A stretch of 64,000 nt of DNA from NCBI GenBank assembly GCA_020634035.1, contig JACKCM010000002.1, forward strand, positions 806,001 to 870,000. Direction: 5' to 3'. The first letter of the stretch is position 1; every line of letters begins with the position of its first letter. Made by a program: the position numbers and the translations under genes. The stretch is from Candidatus Obscuribacterales bacterium (GTDB lineage: Bacteria; Cyanobacteriota; Vampirovibrionia; Obscuribacterales; Obscuribacteraceae). This document shows, piece by piece, positions 1 to 8,110 of the stretch. The notes under the pieces are model-generated. The model was not told the origin of the DNA. It did no database searches and saw nothing but the letters and a program-made list of their open reading frames with translations.

Positions 1-1181
1 TCGAATTTGCCGATTCTTGCATGAACCAGGGACGATACCGCAAGCACATTCCATTCACCCTGGTGGCTCTTGGTCAATGGATCTATCGCCTCTTCCGCTT
101 TGCCGGGTTTTGCATCAGCCAGATAAATCATGGCCAGGTTGAGCCGGGGATTGGCTGCCACCGGATCCAGTGATAGGGCGCGACGAAAAATATTCTCCGC
201 CAGGGCGTCGTCACCCAGCTCTCTTAATACGTTGCCGTATTCATTGAGAGTTCTGGTGTTACGAGGATCTAACCGCACCGACGTTTTCAAGGGCTCGACC
301 GCGTCCTTGAAGTCGTTGGATGGAATATAACACCAGGCCAGGTTATAGTGAGCGACTGGATTGTCCGGGTCTATTTTGATCCAGTGTTTTACATAGGGCT
401 CTGCATTCTGGTAGAACTCCAGACCGATGTAGATACTGGTCAACTGTTCTAGCGAAAGCAGATGATCCGGATTCAACTCAAGAGCGTTTTGAAACTCTTC
501 GATGGCGCGATCCAGCTCATTTCTTGCTTTGTGCAAGATCCCCAGTTGATAGTGAAGACTGGGACTGTCGGGATAGTTAACCAGAGCCTTCTGGGCCTGA
601 TTAATCGCTTCTTGCACTCGTCCGCTGGTGGAGAGCCTGAATACGACACTGAGATCACTGGCTCTGTCGATGTCGAAATCGCCGAACTGATCTACCGATG
701 CCGCCATTCTCTCGGTGGTGGCTTTCCAACTCCTGGCTTGATCAAGACGATACTTTATCTCCATCCTTCCGGGGCTGATGCTATCGGCGGTGCCCAGTTC
801 TCTGATAGCGTCGTCCACCAGACCGAGCGATAGATAGGTGGAGCCCAACTCGAAATGCACATCAGAAGAATCCGGAGCCAGTTGAGTCGCCCTGGTTAAC
901 TCAGCAAGCGCTTTCTCATTGTCGCCCTCGAGAAAGTAGAGACGACCAAGACCTAGATAGCCAGTCGGTTTATCCGGTGCCAGTTTGACCACACGAGAGT
1001 ATGCGCTCTTTGCTTTAGCGTAATTACCTTCGGCAAAATAGCCATCAGCTTCGGCTATCACTTTGACCAGAGCCTCAGCTTTCGAGGGCTCTTTCTCTTT
1101 TGCGTAGCCGGGCGCCGTCCCAAAGAGAATGACGAAGCTTGAAATTAAGAAAACAGCCGATTTTTGAAATTCTTTTTTCAC
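1..1181 (-). CDS. TPR-repeat secreted protein, 3' end outside window
   Basis: The reading frame is open from a GTG at 1181 down to the window edge, so the C-terminus is missing. The protein starts MKKEFQKSAVFLISSF, a signal peptide ending near GTAPGYA. Many tetratricopeptide repeats follow (for example AKSAYSRVVKLAPDKPTGYL and AIEEFQNALELNPDHLLSL). TPR arrays are protein-interaction scaffolds; nothing here shows the partner, and the likely location is periplasmic. The GTG start is chosen because it directly precedes the charged and hydrophobic parts of the signal peptide. The specific function is unknown. Confidence 0.8.
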   Translation of the reverse strand, partial: MKKEFQKSAVFLISSFVILFGTAPGYAKEKEPSKAEALVKVIAEADGYFAEGNYAKAKSAYSRVVKLAPDKPTGYLGLGRLYFLEGDNEKALAELTRATQLAPDSSDVHFELGSTYLSLGLVDDAIRELGTADSISPGRMEIKYRLDQARSWKATTERMAASVDQFGDFDIDRASDLSVVFRLSTSGRVQEAINQAQKALVNYPDSPSLHYQLGILHKARNELDRAIEEFQNALELNPDHLLSLEQLTSIYIGLEFYQNAEPYVKHWIKIDPDNPVAHYNLAWCYIPSNDFKDAVEPLKTSVRLDPRNTRTLNEYGNVLRELGDDALAENIFRRALSLDPVAANPRLNLAMIYLADAKPGKAEEAIDPLTKSHQGEWNVLAVSSLVHARIGKF

Positions 1182-1197
1182 CAGGATGCTCCAGATT

Positions 1198-2019
1198 TCA
1201 GTTGAGACTGCCGCAGAGCTTTTGGAAGAGTTCGATGCTCTTCCTGTGTTCGTCACCCAGATTGTAATCTAACTCTTCGATGAAATATCTCTTCACCCGT
1301 TCTCTATCGAGCAGCATATGATCCGCCGCTGCTTCGACCACCTCTTCTAGATGGCTGCTCAGACCCAGATCTCTAGATCGGTTGAGGGCCTCTTCTATCT
1401 CTTTATAGCGTGTCGGCTCTTGCTCGACAAATTCCGATCTGGCTGCCCATACTCCAAATACCATAGGCAACTTGAAGCGGTCGAACCACCACTTACCGAG
1501 ATCAATTCGGTTAAAAGAGGCAGACCAGCTCTTGTCCACTTTGAGTGCTTCATCGCCGATAATCAGGGCACCGGAAGCGCTGCTGCCGGGTAAATCCGGC
1601 GTGACCACCGTCTTGAAGTCTGCCTTTACCGAAGCCTCTTGATCCAAAATCACCCTCAAAAGATTAATAGAGGTAGCGGATGCATTCGGCACCAGTACCG
1701 GTGCTTTGTCGAGATCTTTGAGATCTCCTTTATAGAAGAAGAGCACCGAACCCACAGGACCCAGGCTCGATACCGATATTCCAGGAACCAAACTGAGGCT
1801 CGGACAGTTCAAATAACAGTAGAGGCTGACGGCGCTTACATCGAGGTCGCCCGCTTCGATAAGGGCATTGAGACCGCTTGGTACCCTGGAGACGAACTCT
1901 CCTTCGAGCACCACCGCCCCTTTTTTAATCGGAAGATTAATGGGCAGGCAGTTGCTGAAGTCTATCTGTCCGATTCGGGGCAGACTGCTTCTTGCTTTGT
2001 TTTTACTGTCTCTATTCAT
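1198..2019 (-). CDS. mqnA: Chorismate dehydratase MqnA (futalosine menaquinone pathway)
   Basis: MqnA converts chorismate to 3-[(1-carboxyvinyl)oxy]benzoate, the first step of the futalosine route to menaquinone. The family signature near the N-terminus is visible as RIGQIDFSNCLPINLP, followed by the substrate-cleft segments GEFVSRVPSGLNALIEAGDLD and PVGSVLFFYK of this periplasmic-binding-protein-like fold. The ATG at 2019 gives the family's usual length (about 273 residues). The frame stays open to a TTG at 2112, but that adds a poorly conserved extension. It is transcribed away from the phosphorylase gene at 2171. It implies that the quinol used by the respiratory operon at 24050-33918 is menaquinol (inference). 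Confidence 0.85.
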   Translation of the reverse strand: MNRDSKNKARSSLPRIGQIDFSNCLPINLPIKKGAVVLEGEFVSRVPSGLNALIEAGDLDVSAVSLYCYLNCPSLSLVPGISVSSLGPVGSVLFFYKGDLKDLDKAPVLVPNASATSINLLRVILDQEASVKADFKTVVTPDLPGSSASGALIIGDEALKVDKSWSASFNRIDLGKWWFDRFKLPMVFGVWAARSEFVEQEPTRYKEIEEALNRSRDLGLSSHLEEVVEAAADHMLLDRERVKRYFIEELDYNLGDEHRKSIELFQKLCGSLN

Positions 2020-2170
2020 ATAATGATGCGGTAATGATCCAGTAATAATCCGGCTGAAAGACTCATAAGTATATAACTTTGAAGGCTCGTTACCAGAGCA
2101 TTCTGATGTCAAGCGTAAACTGTGTCACATTCCTGATATCCTGATCAGCTTCAGATCCACGTTTAGTTTC

Positions 2171-3502
2171 ATGATAAGAGGTGCCTTGCTAGTGTCCATG
2201 GTCGACCTAATCCTGGCGAAAAGAGCCGGTCAGGAGCATCAAAGAGAAGATATCGAGCGTCTGGTCTCCGGTATCATGGATGAGAGTATCCCCGATTATC
2301 AGCTCAGCGCCTGGCTCATGGCGGTATGCTGGCAGGGGCTGTCAGTGGACGAGACTGCCTGGCTTACCGATGCAATGTGTCGCTCCGGTGAGGTCCTTGA
2401 CCTATCTTCCGTGGGCAAATATGTGGGTGACAAACATTCCACCGGCGGCGTCGGCGACAAGACCACCCTGGTCTTTGTGCCTTTGATGGCATCCATGGGC
2501 ATTCCCATGGCGAAGCTCTCCGGTCGAGGGCTGGGTCATACCGGTGGCACCATAGACAAACTGGAAGCTATTCCCGGTTTTAATTGCTCACTTTCAAAAG
2601 AAGCTTTTATCACCCAGGTCAAAGAGAAAGGCATGGCCGTTGCCGGTCAGACCGCTCAACTGGCACCGGCTGATGGCAAGATGTATGCCCTCCGCGACGT
2701 GACCGGCACCGTCGCCTCCATCCCTCTGATAGCAGCTTCGGTCATGTCCAAGAAACTTGCCGCCGGCAGCACTTTTATTATTCTAGATGTGAAGTGCGGC
2801 CGGGGCGCTTTCATGGAGACCGAAGCCCAGGCTGTGGAACTTGCTCGCTTGATGGTCGAGGTTGGCAAACGGCTTGGCAAGCCGGTGGTGGCCGTGGTGA
2901 CCGATATGGAGCAACCCCTGGGCAATGCAGTCGGTCATTCGGTGGAAGTCGAAGAGGCGGTGGAAACCCTCAAAGGAAACGGACCTTGCGATCTGGAGGA
3001 ACTCTGTTTATCTCTGGGAGCGGAAGCTCTGGTGGCTGCCGAGCGTTGTGAGGACAGAGAAGAGGCGCGGCGGAGTTTGAAAGAAGCCCTGGCATCAGGC
3101 AAAGCCTTAGCCGGCTTCAGGACTTTAATAGAGGCCCAGGGCGGAGATTCAGGAATCATCGAGGACTATGCTTTGATGCCCCAGGCTCAAGAGAGTTTTG
3201 AGTTGTTATATGAAGGCAAGGATTCAGCATGGGTCGAACATCTGGACGGTAGAACCGTGGCTGAAGCTTTGAAGCGACTGGGGGCCGGTCGGGCAAGAAA
3301 AGGCGATCCGATTGATCTGGCTGTCGGAGTGGTGCTCTGTGCCAAGGTCGGGTCTAGATTAGAGCCCGGTCAATCTTTGTTAAAACTGAAAGCCCATAAC
3401 CGTGAGCAGTTCGATGAGATCAAAGCCCTTCTCTACTCGGCTTATAGATTTTCGACCACAGAAGTGGCGACCCCACCCCTGGTGAAAGCCTGCATATCAT
3501 GA
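2171..3502 (+). CDS. deoA: Thymidine/pyrimidine-nucleoside phosphorylase
   Basis: This enzyme phosphorolyses thymidine (or uridine) to the base and (deoxy)ribose 1-phosphate in nucleoside salvage. The family signature KHSTGGVGDKTT and the downstream KLSGRGLGHTGGTIDKLEAI are present, with the N-terminal helical domain, a central phosphate/base-binding domain and a C-terminal domain. The length of 443 residues is normal. Start choice is uncertain: ATG 2171 lacks a clear ribosome-binding site, while GTG 2192 and ATG 2198 lie just downstream of AAGAGG. It overlaps the next gene by four bases (ATGA), so the two are probably translationally coupled. Whether it prefers thymidine (DeoA) or several pyrimidines (Pdp) cannot be told. 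Confidence 0.9.
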   Translation: MIRGALLVSMVDLILAKRAGQEHQREDIERLVSGIMDESIPDYQLSAWLMAVCWQGLSVDETAWLTDAMCRSGEVLDLSSVGKYVGDKHSTGGVGDKTTLVFVPLMASMGIPMAKLSGRGLGHTGGTIDKLEAIPGFNCSLSKEAFITQVKEKGMAVAGQTAQLAPADGKMYALRDVTGTVASIPLIAASVMSKKLAAGSTFIILDVKCGRGAFMETEAQAVELARLMVEVGKRLGKPVVAVVTDMEQPLGNAVGHSVEVEEAVETLKGNGPCDLEELCLSLGAEALVAAERCEDREEARRSLKEALASGKALAGFRTLIEAQGGDSGIIEDYALMPQAQESFELLYEGKDSAWVEHLDGRTVAEALKRLGAGRARKGDPIDLAVGVVLCAKVGSRLEPGQSLLKLKAHNREQFDEIKALLYSAYRFSTTEVATPPLVKACIS

Positions 3503-4302
3503 ACTCTTCTGTCCGGGCTCGACTGCTCCCTTATCGAGTCTTCGAAGGTTCCATGAACATGGCCCTCGATGAAGCGATCTTAGACCGGGCTATAAGCGTC
3601 GATGATACCAACAGTCTCAGCCTGCGTTTCTATGGATGGCGACCCGAGGCTGTCTCTATCGGCTATGGTCAGAAGTTGCCTTATTCAGATAGAGAGCGTA
3701 TTGTCGAACGCGGATTCGATCTGGTCAAAAGACCGACCGGAGGACGTGCCGTATTGCATAGCGGTGAGCTGACCTATTCTTTTGTCGGTCATGGTAGCCT
3801 GCTTGGTGGCAGTATCGCCAGCGCCTATCGCCAGATCTGTCAGGGGCTTATCTCCGGGCTGGCTGAACTTGGTCTGGAAGCCAGTCTTGGAGAATCCGGC
3901 GATCGCAGTTATAGAGACAAAGCCGATTGCTTCCTTGCCATAACCACAGCAGATCTCAAACTGGATGGTTTCAAGCTGGCAGGTTCAGCCCAACTGCGTC
4001 GCGGTAACTGGATTTTGCAACATGGTTCCATTTTATTGAATCAGCCCCAGGAGCTGATGCCCTCTCTGTTAGGTGGCGAGTCTACAACTGAATCTGATCT
4101 TGATCGCCAAAGACATTGCAATTTATTCGATAAGCTGGCCGCACCGATGGCGGTGGATGAACTGGTAGCAGTCTTTTCGAGAGGCTTTGAAAAAACTTTT
4201 TCCTGCTCTTTCGTTGAGAGTAATATTGATGATATCGAAAAAGAGCTTGCTGAATCAAAAGCCTCTGCTTATCTGATTCGATCAGCCTCTATTAAAGGGT
4301 AA
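3499..4302 (+). CDS. LipM-like octanoyltransferase / lipoate-protein ligase family
   Basis: A BPL_LPL fold protein of 267 residues. The lipoyl-binding motif RPTGGRAVLH is present near residues 72-81. GFKLAGSAQLRRGNWILQHG contains the conserved Lys and the Ala-Gly-Ser-Ala-Gln stretch of the LipM/LplA group. A Cys in ADCFLAITTADL occupies the position of the acyl-thioester cysteine of LipM. LipM moves octanoate from acyl carrier protein to the GcvH or E2 lipoyl domain, which fits with the glycine-cleavage gene at 21456-22877. It overlaps the phosphorylase gene by ATGA and ends convergently, overlapping the gene at 4292 by 11 bases. Lipoate ligase activity is the alternative. Confidence 0.75.
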   Translation: MNSSVRARLLPYRVFEGSMNMALDEAILDRAISVDDTNSLSLRFYGWRPEAVSIGYGQKLPYSDRERIVERGFDLVKRPTGGRAVLHSGELTYSFVGHGSLLGGSIASAYRQICQGLISGLAELGLEASLGESGDRSYRDKADCFLAITTADLKLDGFKLAGSAQLRRGNWILQHGSILLNQPQELMPSLLGGESTTESDLDRQRHCNLFDKLAAPMAVDELVAVFSRGFEKTFSCSFVESNIDDIEKELAESKASAYLIRSASIKG

Positions 4303-4876
4303 AGTCGAAAGTATCATCTTTCTTCGGCTTCATCTTTTTAAACACCGATCTGGTGCCGGCAAAAAGAGAGCGTCGCTTCTTCTTACTCTCTTCCGGATGC
4401 TCCTTCTCGTACATGGCTTTGCTCAGCAGCTTGAGAAAACGGATGTTTCTACGGGCTTCGAACTGGTGAGTATGATCAGCGTCGTGCTTATCTATTAGTG
4501 ACCATTCGTTATAGGTTTCGAGAAGCAGCTTCTGGTCAGGATTCTCCTGGGATTTCAACTTCTTTGTCAGAGCCTGGGCTAATAAAAAGTGCCCTGTGGG
4601 ATCACCGGGATCGAGCTCTACCGCCTTTTTCAGACATTGAATGGCTCGTTCGTGTTGACCGTCGCTCGAATAGTTCTCGCCCTGGAAGCGTAGCTGAGAG
4701 GCTTCGGACAGTCTGCCTGCAATGCCGGAGCCGAAGAAAGCCGAGTTTGGCTTCTCGCTTGAATAAACCTTCTCGCTATTGTCTATGTTAGGTGAGATTG
4801 CATCGGCGAAAACCGGTGCTGCACCACCGGTGATGCAGCCAGCGACCAAACAAATAAGAACAGACTTCTTGATCAT
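4292..4876 (-). CDS. Small secreted TPR protein
   Basis: The protein has 194 residues with a signal peptide ending at GGAAPVFADA. It contains about two TPR motifs around residues 55-105 (ENYSSDGQHERAIQCLKKAV, then GDPTGHFLLAQAL). The C-terminus is basic and lysine-rich (ESKKKRRSLFAGTRSVFKKM). It is predicted to be exported. The downstream gene at 4883 starts 39 bases from a clean terminator-free junction and lies on the same strand upstream of it, so the two may be cotranscribed. The 3' end overlaps the convergent LipM-like gene by 11 bases. Function unknown. Confidence 0.7.
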   Translation of the reverse strand: MIKKSVLICLVAGCITGGAAPVFADAISPNIDNSEKVYSSEKPNSAFFGSGIAGRLSEASQLRFQGENYSSDGQHERAIQCLKKAVELDPGDPTGHFLLAQALTKKLKSQENPDQKLLLETYNEWSLIDKHDADHTHQFEARRNIRFLKLLSKAMYEKEHPEESKKKRRSLFAGTRSVFKKMKPKKDDTFDFTL

Positions 4877-4882
4877 GAATAA

Positions 4883-5215
4883 TTACTCGGTAACGTCTTT
4901 CACGTCTACCGAATCGGGGCCGGCTTGCAGATCTGCAATTTCGCTCTCGAGCTCTTTTATTCTCTCTTCAATGCGATTGATCTGATTCAGTTCATCGGCA
5001 ACGGTCTCTTTCAAGATGCCGCTGTCAATGGCACCACCTTGATTGAGAAGCGAACAAACCCTCTGTCCGATAGTCTCGAGATGCTTCTTCTTCTCTGAGG
5101 TGAGACTGACTACATTGAGCTTCAACTTCGCGACTTTGGCCGCTTTGCTGGTCTGGTCCGAGGTCTGCTTGGCGAAGTTCTTTGCTTTATCGAAAAGATT
5201 TTCGAAAGGAGGCAT
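4883..5215 (-). CDS. Hypothetical coiled-coil protein
   Basis: The protein has 110 residues, no signal peptide, and is strongly helical and charged. Its C-terminal half (residues 70-98, including NRIEERIKELESEIADLQAG) is a predicted short coiled coil, and the middle contains a single Cys in GQRVCSLLNQGG. The N-terminus NLFDKAKNFAKQTSDQTSKA resembles small stress-type or zinc-ribbon-associated proteins but carries no metal motif here. It lies just upstream of the secreted TPR gene (stop to start about 7 bases), so they are probably one transcript. Not recognised as a named family. Confidence 0.65.
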   Translation of the reverse strand: MPPFENLFDKAKNFAKQTSDQTSKAAKVAKLKLNVVSLTSEKKKHLETIGQRVCSLLNQGGAIDSGILKETVADELNQINRIEERIKELESEIADLQAGPDSVDVKDVTE

Positions 5216-5345
5216 ATCAAAAGTCCTCTGTATTGGCTGTGCCCTGATGGAGATTCCAGTTTACAGAATACCTTAAATAGCTTCCCTGCGCCTTCAAGGA
5301 TCGCAAGCTAAACCCTAAATAACTTCCCTTATATAGGTAAGGCCC

Positions 5346-6581
5346 TTAGTGGGCTATAAAACACCCTTCATGCAGGCCGAATTTGCTATGAATCAGGCGC
5401 ACCGCTTTGCGGGCATACTTGGCAGGTAGCACCACACTGACTCGGATATCGCCTGTGGCTACCATGTTTACCGGAATGCCGCCGATTTGAAGCGCTTCGA
5501 ATACGCTGGCGATAATCTCGGGACGGCTGGTCAGTCTTCTGCCCACCACCGATATTCTGGCCACGTCGGTGTCTACCGAGGAGCGCGAATTGCCCAGGGC
5601 CATGCCGTTCGATTCGATTATCGACTGCACTCGACTGAGCGCTCTCTGCTCGACGGTGAAAGCCACCTCTTGAGCCGGTTCATCCTCATGGGCAAGCAGC
5701 ATCAGCATGTCGGTATGAATGCCGAGCTCTTGAAGCCTGGTGAAAAGATTGGAGATCCCATCCAGTCTCGCGTTCTCGGATTTGATCGTGATCGCAGCCT
5801 GGGTCATATCGCAGGATATGCTGCAGACAGTATAATCCGGTGATACCAGTCGATTGGTTATCAGAGTGCCATCGTCACCGGGCTCGAATGTGGAGCGTAC
5901 TCTGACCGGAACGTTAGAGTCCATGGCCAACTCCACCGATGTGGCCGCTAAGACCTGGGCACCGGTGGAAGAGAGTTCGACCATCTCTTCATAGCTGATG
6001 GCAGGCAGCCTCTGGGCTTCGGAGAGGAGCCTGGGATCGGCGGTGTATATTCCTTTTACATCGGTGTAGATATCGCAGCGATCGGCGCTCAAGGCTGCTG
6101 CAAGCGCTACTGCAGTGGTATCGGAGCCGCCGCGACCGAGGGTGGTCAGTTCGTTGTTCTGGGTGATTCCCTGGAATCCTGCTATGACGGCGATTTCTCC
6201 CCGGGCAAGACTGGCGTCCACTGCGTCGGGTTGGACCTTCTGAATCTTAGCAAGACCATGATTCGGCTCGGTGATGATACCGGCCTGGGCACCGGTGAAA
6301 GAGCGCGATTGATAACCGAGATTCTGTATTGCCATGGACATCAGGGCTATTGAAACCTGTTCTCCGGTGGCAAGCAGCATGTCCATCTCCCTTGGGTTGG
6401 GAGTACCGTTGACCTGCTCGGCCAGCTCGATGAGATGATCTGTGGTATCACCCATGGCCGATACCACTGTCACCACTTCATGACCATTGTACGCGGCCTC
6501 GACCGCTATCTCTGCCGCCTTTTTAATGCGTGCCACATCGGCTATGGATGTCCCGCCAAATTTCTGAACTAAACGACTCAT
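5346..6581 (-). CDS. lysC: Aspartate kinase
   Basis: Aspartokinase phosphorylates L-aspartate to 4-aspartyl phosphate, the first step toward lysine, threonine and methionine. The N-terminal KFGGTSIADVARIKKAA and the kinase segment LGRGGSDTTAVALAAAL (ATP and aspartate binding) are clear. The C-terminal 150 residues form tandem ACT domains (ITIKSENARLDGISNLFTRL and ISVVGRRLTSRPEIIASVF) for feedback control by end-product amino acids. The length of 411 matches the class with regulatory ACT pairs. It is monocistronic by position, with 130 bases to the next gene downstream and 316 bases upstream. Confidence 0.95.
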   Translation of the reverse strand: MSRLVQKFGGTSIADVARIKKAAEIAVEAAYNGHEVVTVVSAMGDTTDHLIELAEQVNGTPNPREMDMLLATGEQVSIALMSMAIQNLGYQSRSFTGAQAGIITEPNHGLAKIQKVQPDAVDASLARGEIAVIAGFQGITQNNELTTLGRGGSDTTAVALAAALSADRCDIYTDVKGIYTADPRLLSEAQRLPAISYEEMVELSSTGAQVLAATSVELAMDSNVPVRVRSTFEPGDDGTLITNRLVSPDYTVCSISCDMTQAAITIKSENARLDGISNLFTRLQELGIHTDMLMLLAHEDEPAQEVAFTVEQRALSRVQSIIESNGMALGNSRSSVDTDVARISVVGRRLTSRPEIIASVFEALQIGGIPVNMVATGDIRVSVVLPAKYARKAVRLIHSKFGLHEGCFIAH

Positions 6582-6822
6582 GGTTCTTGTCTGGATAATG
6601 CCTTACTAAATCTTTCGCTCTTTTGCGAAGACATCTTGATCATAGCCCAGAGGGGTAAGACATAAGTTAAGCAAAGGGGAAAAGTATTCTAATCATATTT
6701 AGAACTTAGCCCGCAGAGTTGTCAGCAGAAGCGGCCGAAAGCTCAGCTATTGCTGCTTTTTTAGATTCGGCACCACAGATCTTGTTTGATCGAGATCTTT
6801 ACGAAGGGCGATAGCAGAGAGA

Positions 6823-6841
6823 GGATATCTTCAAGATATCC
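6823..6841. repeat. 19-base inverted repeat (possible operator)
   Basis: The sequence GGATATCTTCAAGATATCC is a perfect palindrome around a single central base. Such a symmetric AT-rich site could bind a dimeric regulator upstream of lysC, or form part of a 3' structure together with the hairpin six bases away. Both readings are inference. Confidence 0.4.
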
Positions 6842-6846
6842 ATATC

Positions 6847-6873
6847 GATGGTGTCACTTGTAGTGGCACCATC
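6847..6873 (-). terminator. Hairpin downstream of the thioredoxin-like gene
   Basis: GATGGTGTCAC and GTGGCACCATC form an 11-base-pair stem (one G-U) with a 5-base loop, starting about 25 bases past the stop codon at 6898. It lacks a clear U-run on the minus strand, so it is either a weak terminator or a 3'-end stabilising structure. Confidence 0.45.
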
Positions 6874-6897
6874 ACCGGAAAAGAACTTCTATCCTAT

Positions 6898-8073
6898 TTA
6901 TTTGCCCTTCTTGTTCTTATTCTTGTTATGAGAATCGCCAGGCTGGCCCCAGAGGTTGCCCTGGCTGTGATAATCGCCCCAGCTTTTCGCCCGGGATTGA
7001 CCGCTATCGGTCCAGGCTCCCTGACCGGCGCCGACACTGTTTTCGCCCCAGCCTTTAGCCGCTGAGGGATCATCCACATAGTTGCGCCACTTCTTACCGT
7101 ATTTCTGCTTGGCCAGGGCAATCGGATTGCCTATAAGGTCTTTGTGACCGTTGTGAACGATGGTCTCACCGGTTCTCACGTCTCTCTGGTCTTCGTTCTT
7201 GTCGTAAATAGGCTTGCCATAGTCGGAGAACCTGGCCACATCGAAGCGGCTGTAATGAACAAAAGGCCGCGAAGCCATCCTTTCGTGAAGGAGCACATCG
7301 GTGGTCTTGAAGGCATTGCCGGGGATATGAGAATCGGTTTTCAAAGCCGCTTTGACAGCGTTGACGTCCCTGATCGTATCGGTTTCATTGAGACGGTTCT
7401 TCGCTTCGTACTGCTGGTCGAAGCCCTGCATATGGCTGCGATTGCTCATCTGCTTCGGATGATGAGCGGCATGGGCGAGCTGCATGGACCGGAACTTTTC
7501 GGCTTTATCTCTGGCACCGAGGCTGCGGTCTTTGTAGACCTCATCTAATTGAGCGGCGAAAACCATCTCATAGACAAGATCCCGCGAGTTCCAGTAGCCT
7601 GGCAGGCAGTGCAGGACAGTGCCGTCGGAGGAGAGCATGAAGAGTTGCAGGTTGCGGGGACCGGCTCCGTTGGTGGTGTTCACCGCATTGCCGAAGGTCG
7701 TATGGCGTCCGGACATACCCGAATAGTTCTCGTGGGTGATGTCCTTAAAACCACAGACGAAATAGTTTTTGAGGGCGGAATAGGCGGGGTCTTGGGACAG
7801 GCTCACGGCCCGTAAGCTGTTGCCGGCACTTCACGTGTCTTTATCCAACCTTCCCAGGATGTTTACCCAGAAAATCATCTTGTTGCGACTGCGGGCATCG
7901 GCCTGGGCCTGGGCCAGGGACTGGTGCCAGTGGATATTGCCCAGAAGCTTATTAACCCGCACTCTCTGGGAGTCTCCCTTCAAAAGCGCGTCGGCGGCAA
8001 AACTCTGCCCGGGAGAGAGCCCCAGAAGTATGATCAGCGTTGCGCTTATTAGAGAGATTGCGGATCTTGACAT
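6898..8073 (-). CDS. Thioredoxin-like protein with in-frame TGA (candidate selenoprotein)
   Basis: Two open frames in the same phase, 8073-7834 and 7830-6898, are separated only by one TGA at 7833-7831. Read through, the product has 391 residues. Residues 1-27 are a signal peptide (ISATLIILLGLSPGQSFAAD). A thioredoxin-like segment follows (HWHQSLAQAQADARSRNKMI, FWVNILGRLDKDT). The recoded residue 81 sits where the redox-active Cys would lie at the start of the next helix (SAGNSLRAVSLSQDPAY). Then come a strand with Cys (NYFVCGFKDITH), the typical LFMLSSDGTVLHCLPGYW, and a long His/Gly/Asn-rich tail ending in lysines. A bSECIS-like hairpin begins 10 bases after the TGA. It lies 37 bases after hutU on the same strand. 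The alternatives are a nonsense mutation or a sequencing error at a Cys codon. Ordinary genes in the window end in TGA, so the code is standard. Confidence 0.6.
7797..7820 (-). promoter_or_regulatory. bSECIS-like hairpin after the in-frame TGA
   Basis: On the minus strand ACAGCTTA pairs with TGAGC(C)TGT, one C bulged. This gives 8 base pairs, or 9 with the closing C-G, and an apical loop GGGCC. The loop starts about 19 bases after the TGA. This matches the published bacterial SECIS description: a short stem, a loop of 3-14 bases with G in the first two positions, and about 16-37 bases from the UGA. Chance hairpins of this size are not rare, so it is supportive rather than decisive. Confidence 0.5.
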
Positions 8074-8110
8074 ATATTCTATATACCAAGATCCGGGCTA
8101 TTTACTCGCC

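Larger units (their letters stand above)
6582..6897. other. Intergenic region with tandem inverted repeats
   Basis: This 316-base stretch lies between lysC and the thioredoxin-like gene, both on the minus strand. It must hold the lysC promoter and the end of the upstream transcript. I see no convincing open reading frame. It contains two inverted repeats annotated separately (6823-6841 and 6847-6873) and a weaker AGATCT repeat near 6778-6800. Confidence 0.5.

Noticed and set aside
6898..7806. Independent gene starting at GTG 7806
   Set aside because: It lacks a ribosome-binding site and a proper domain start, and continues the preceding frame exactly, so TGA readthrough or a broken gene is the better explanation.
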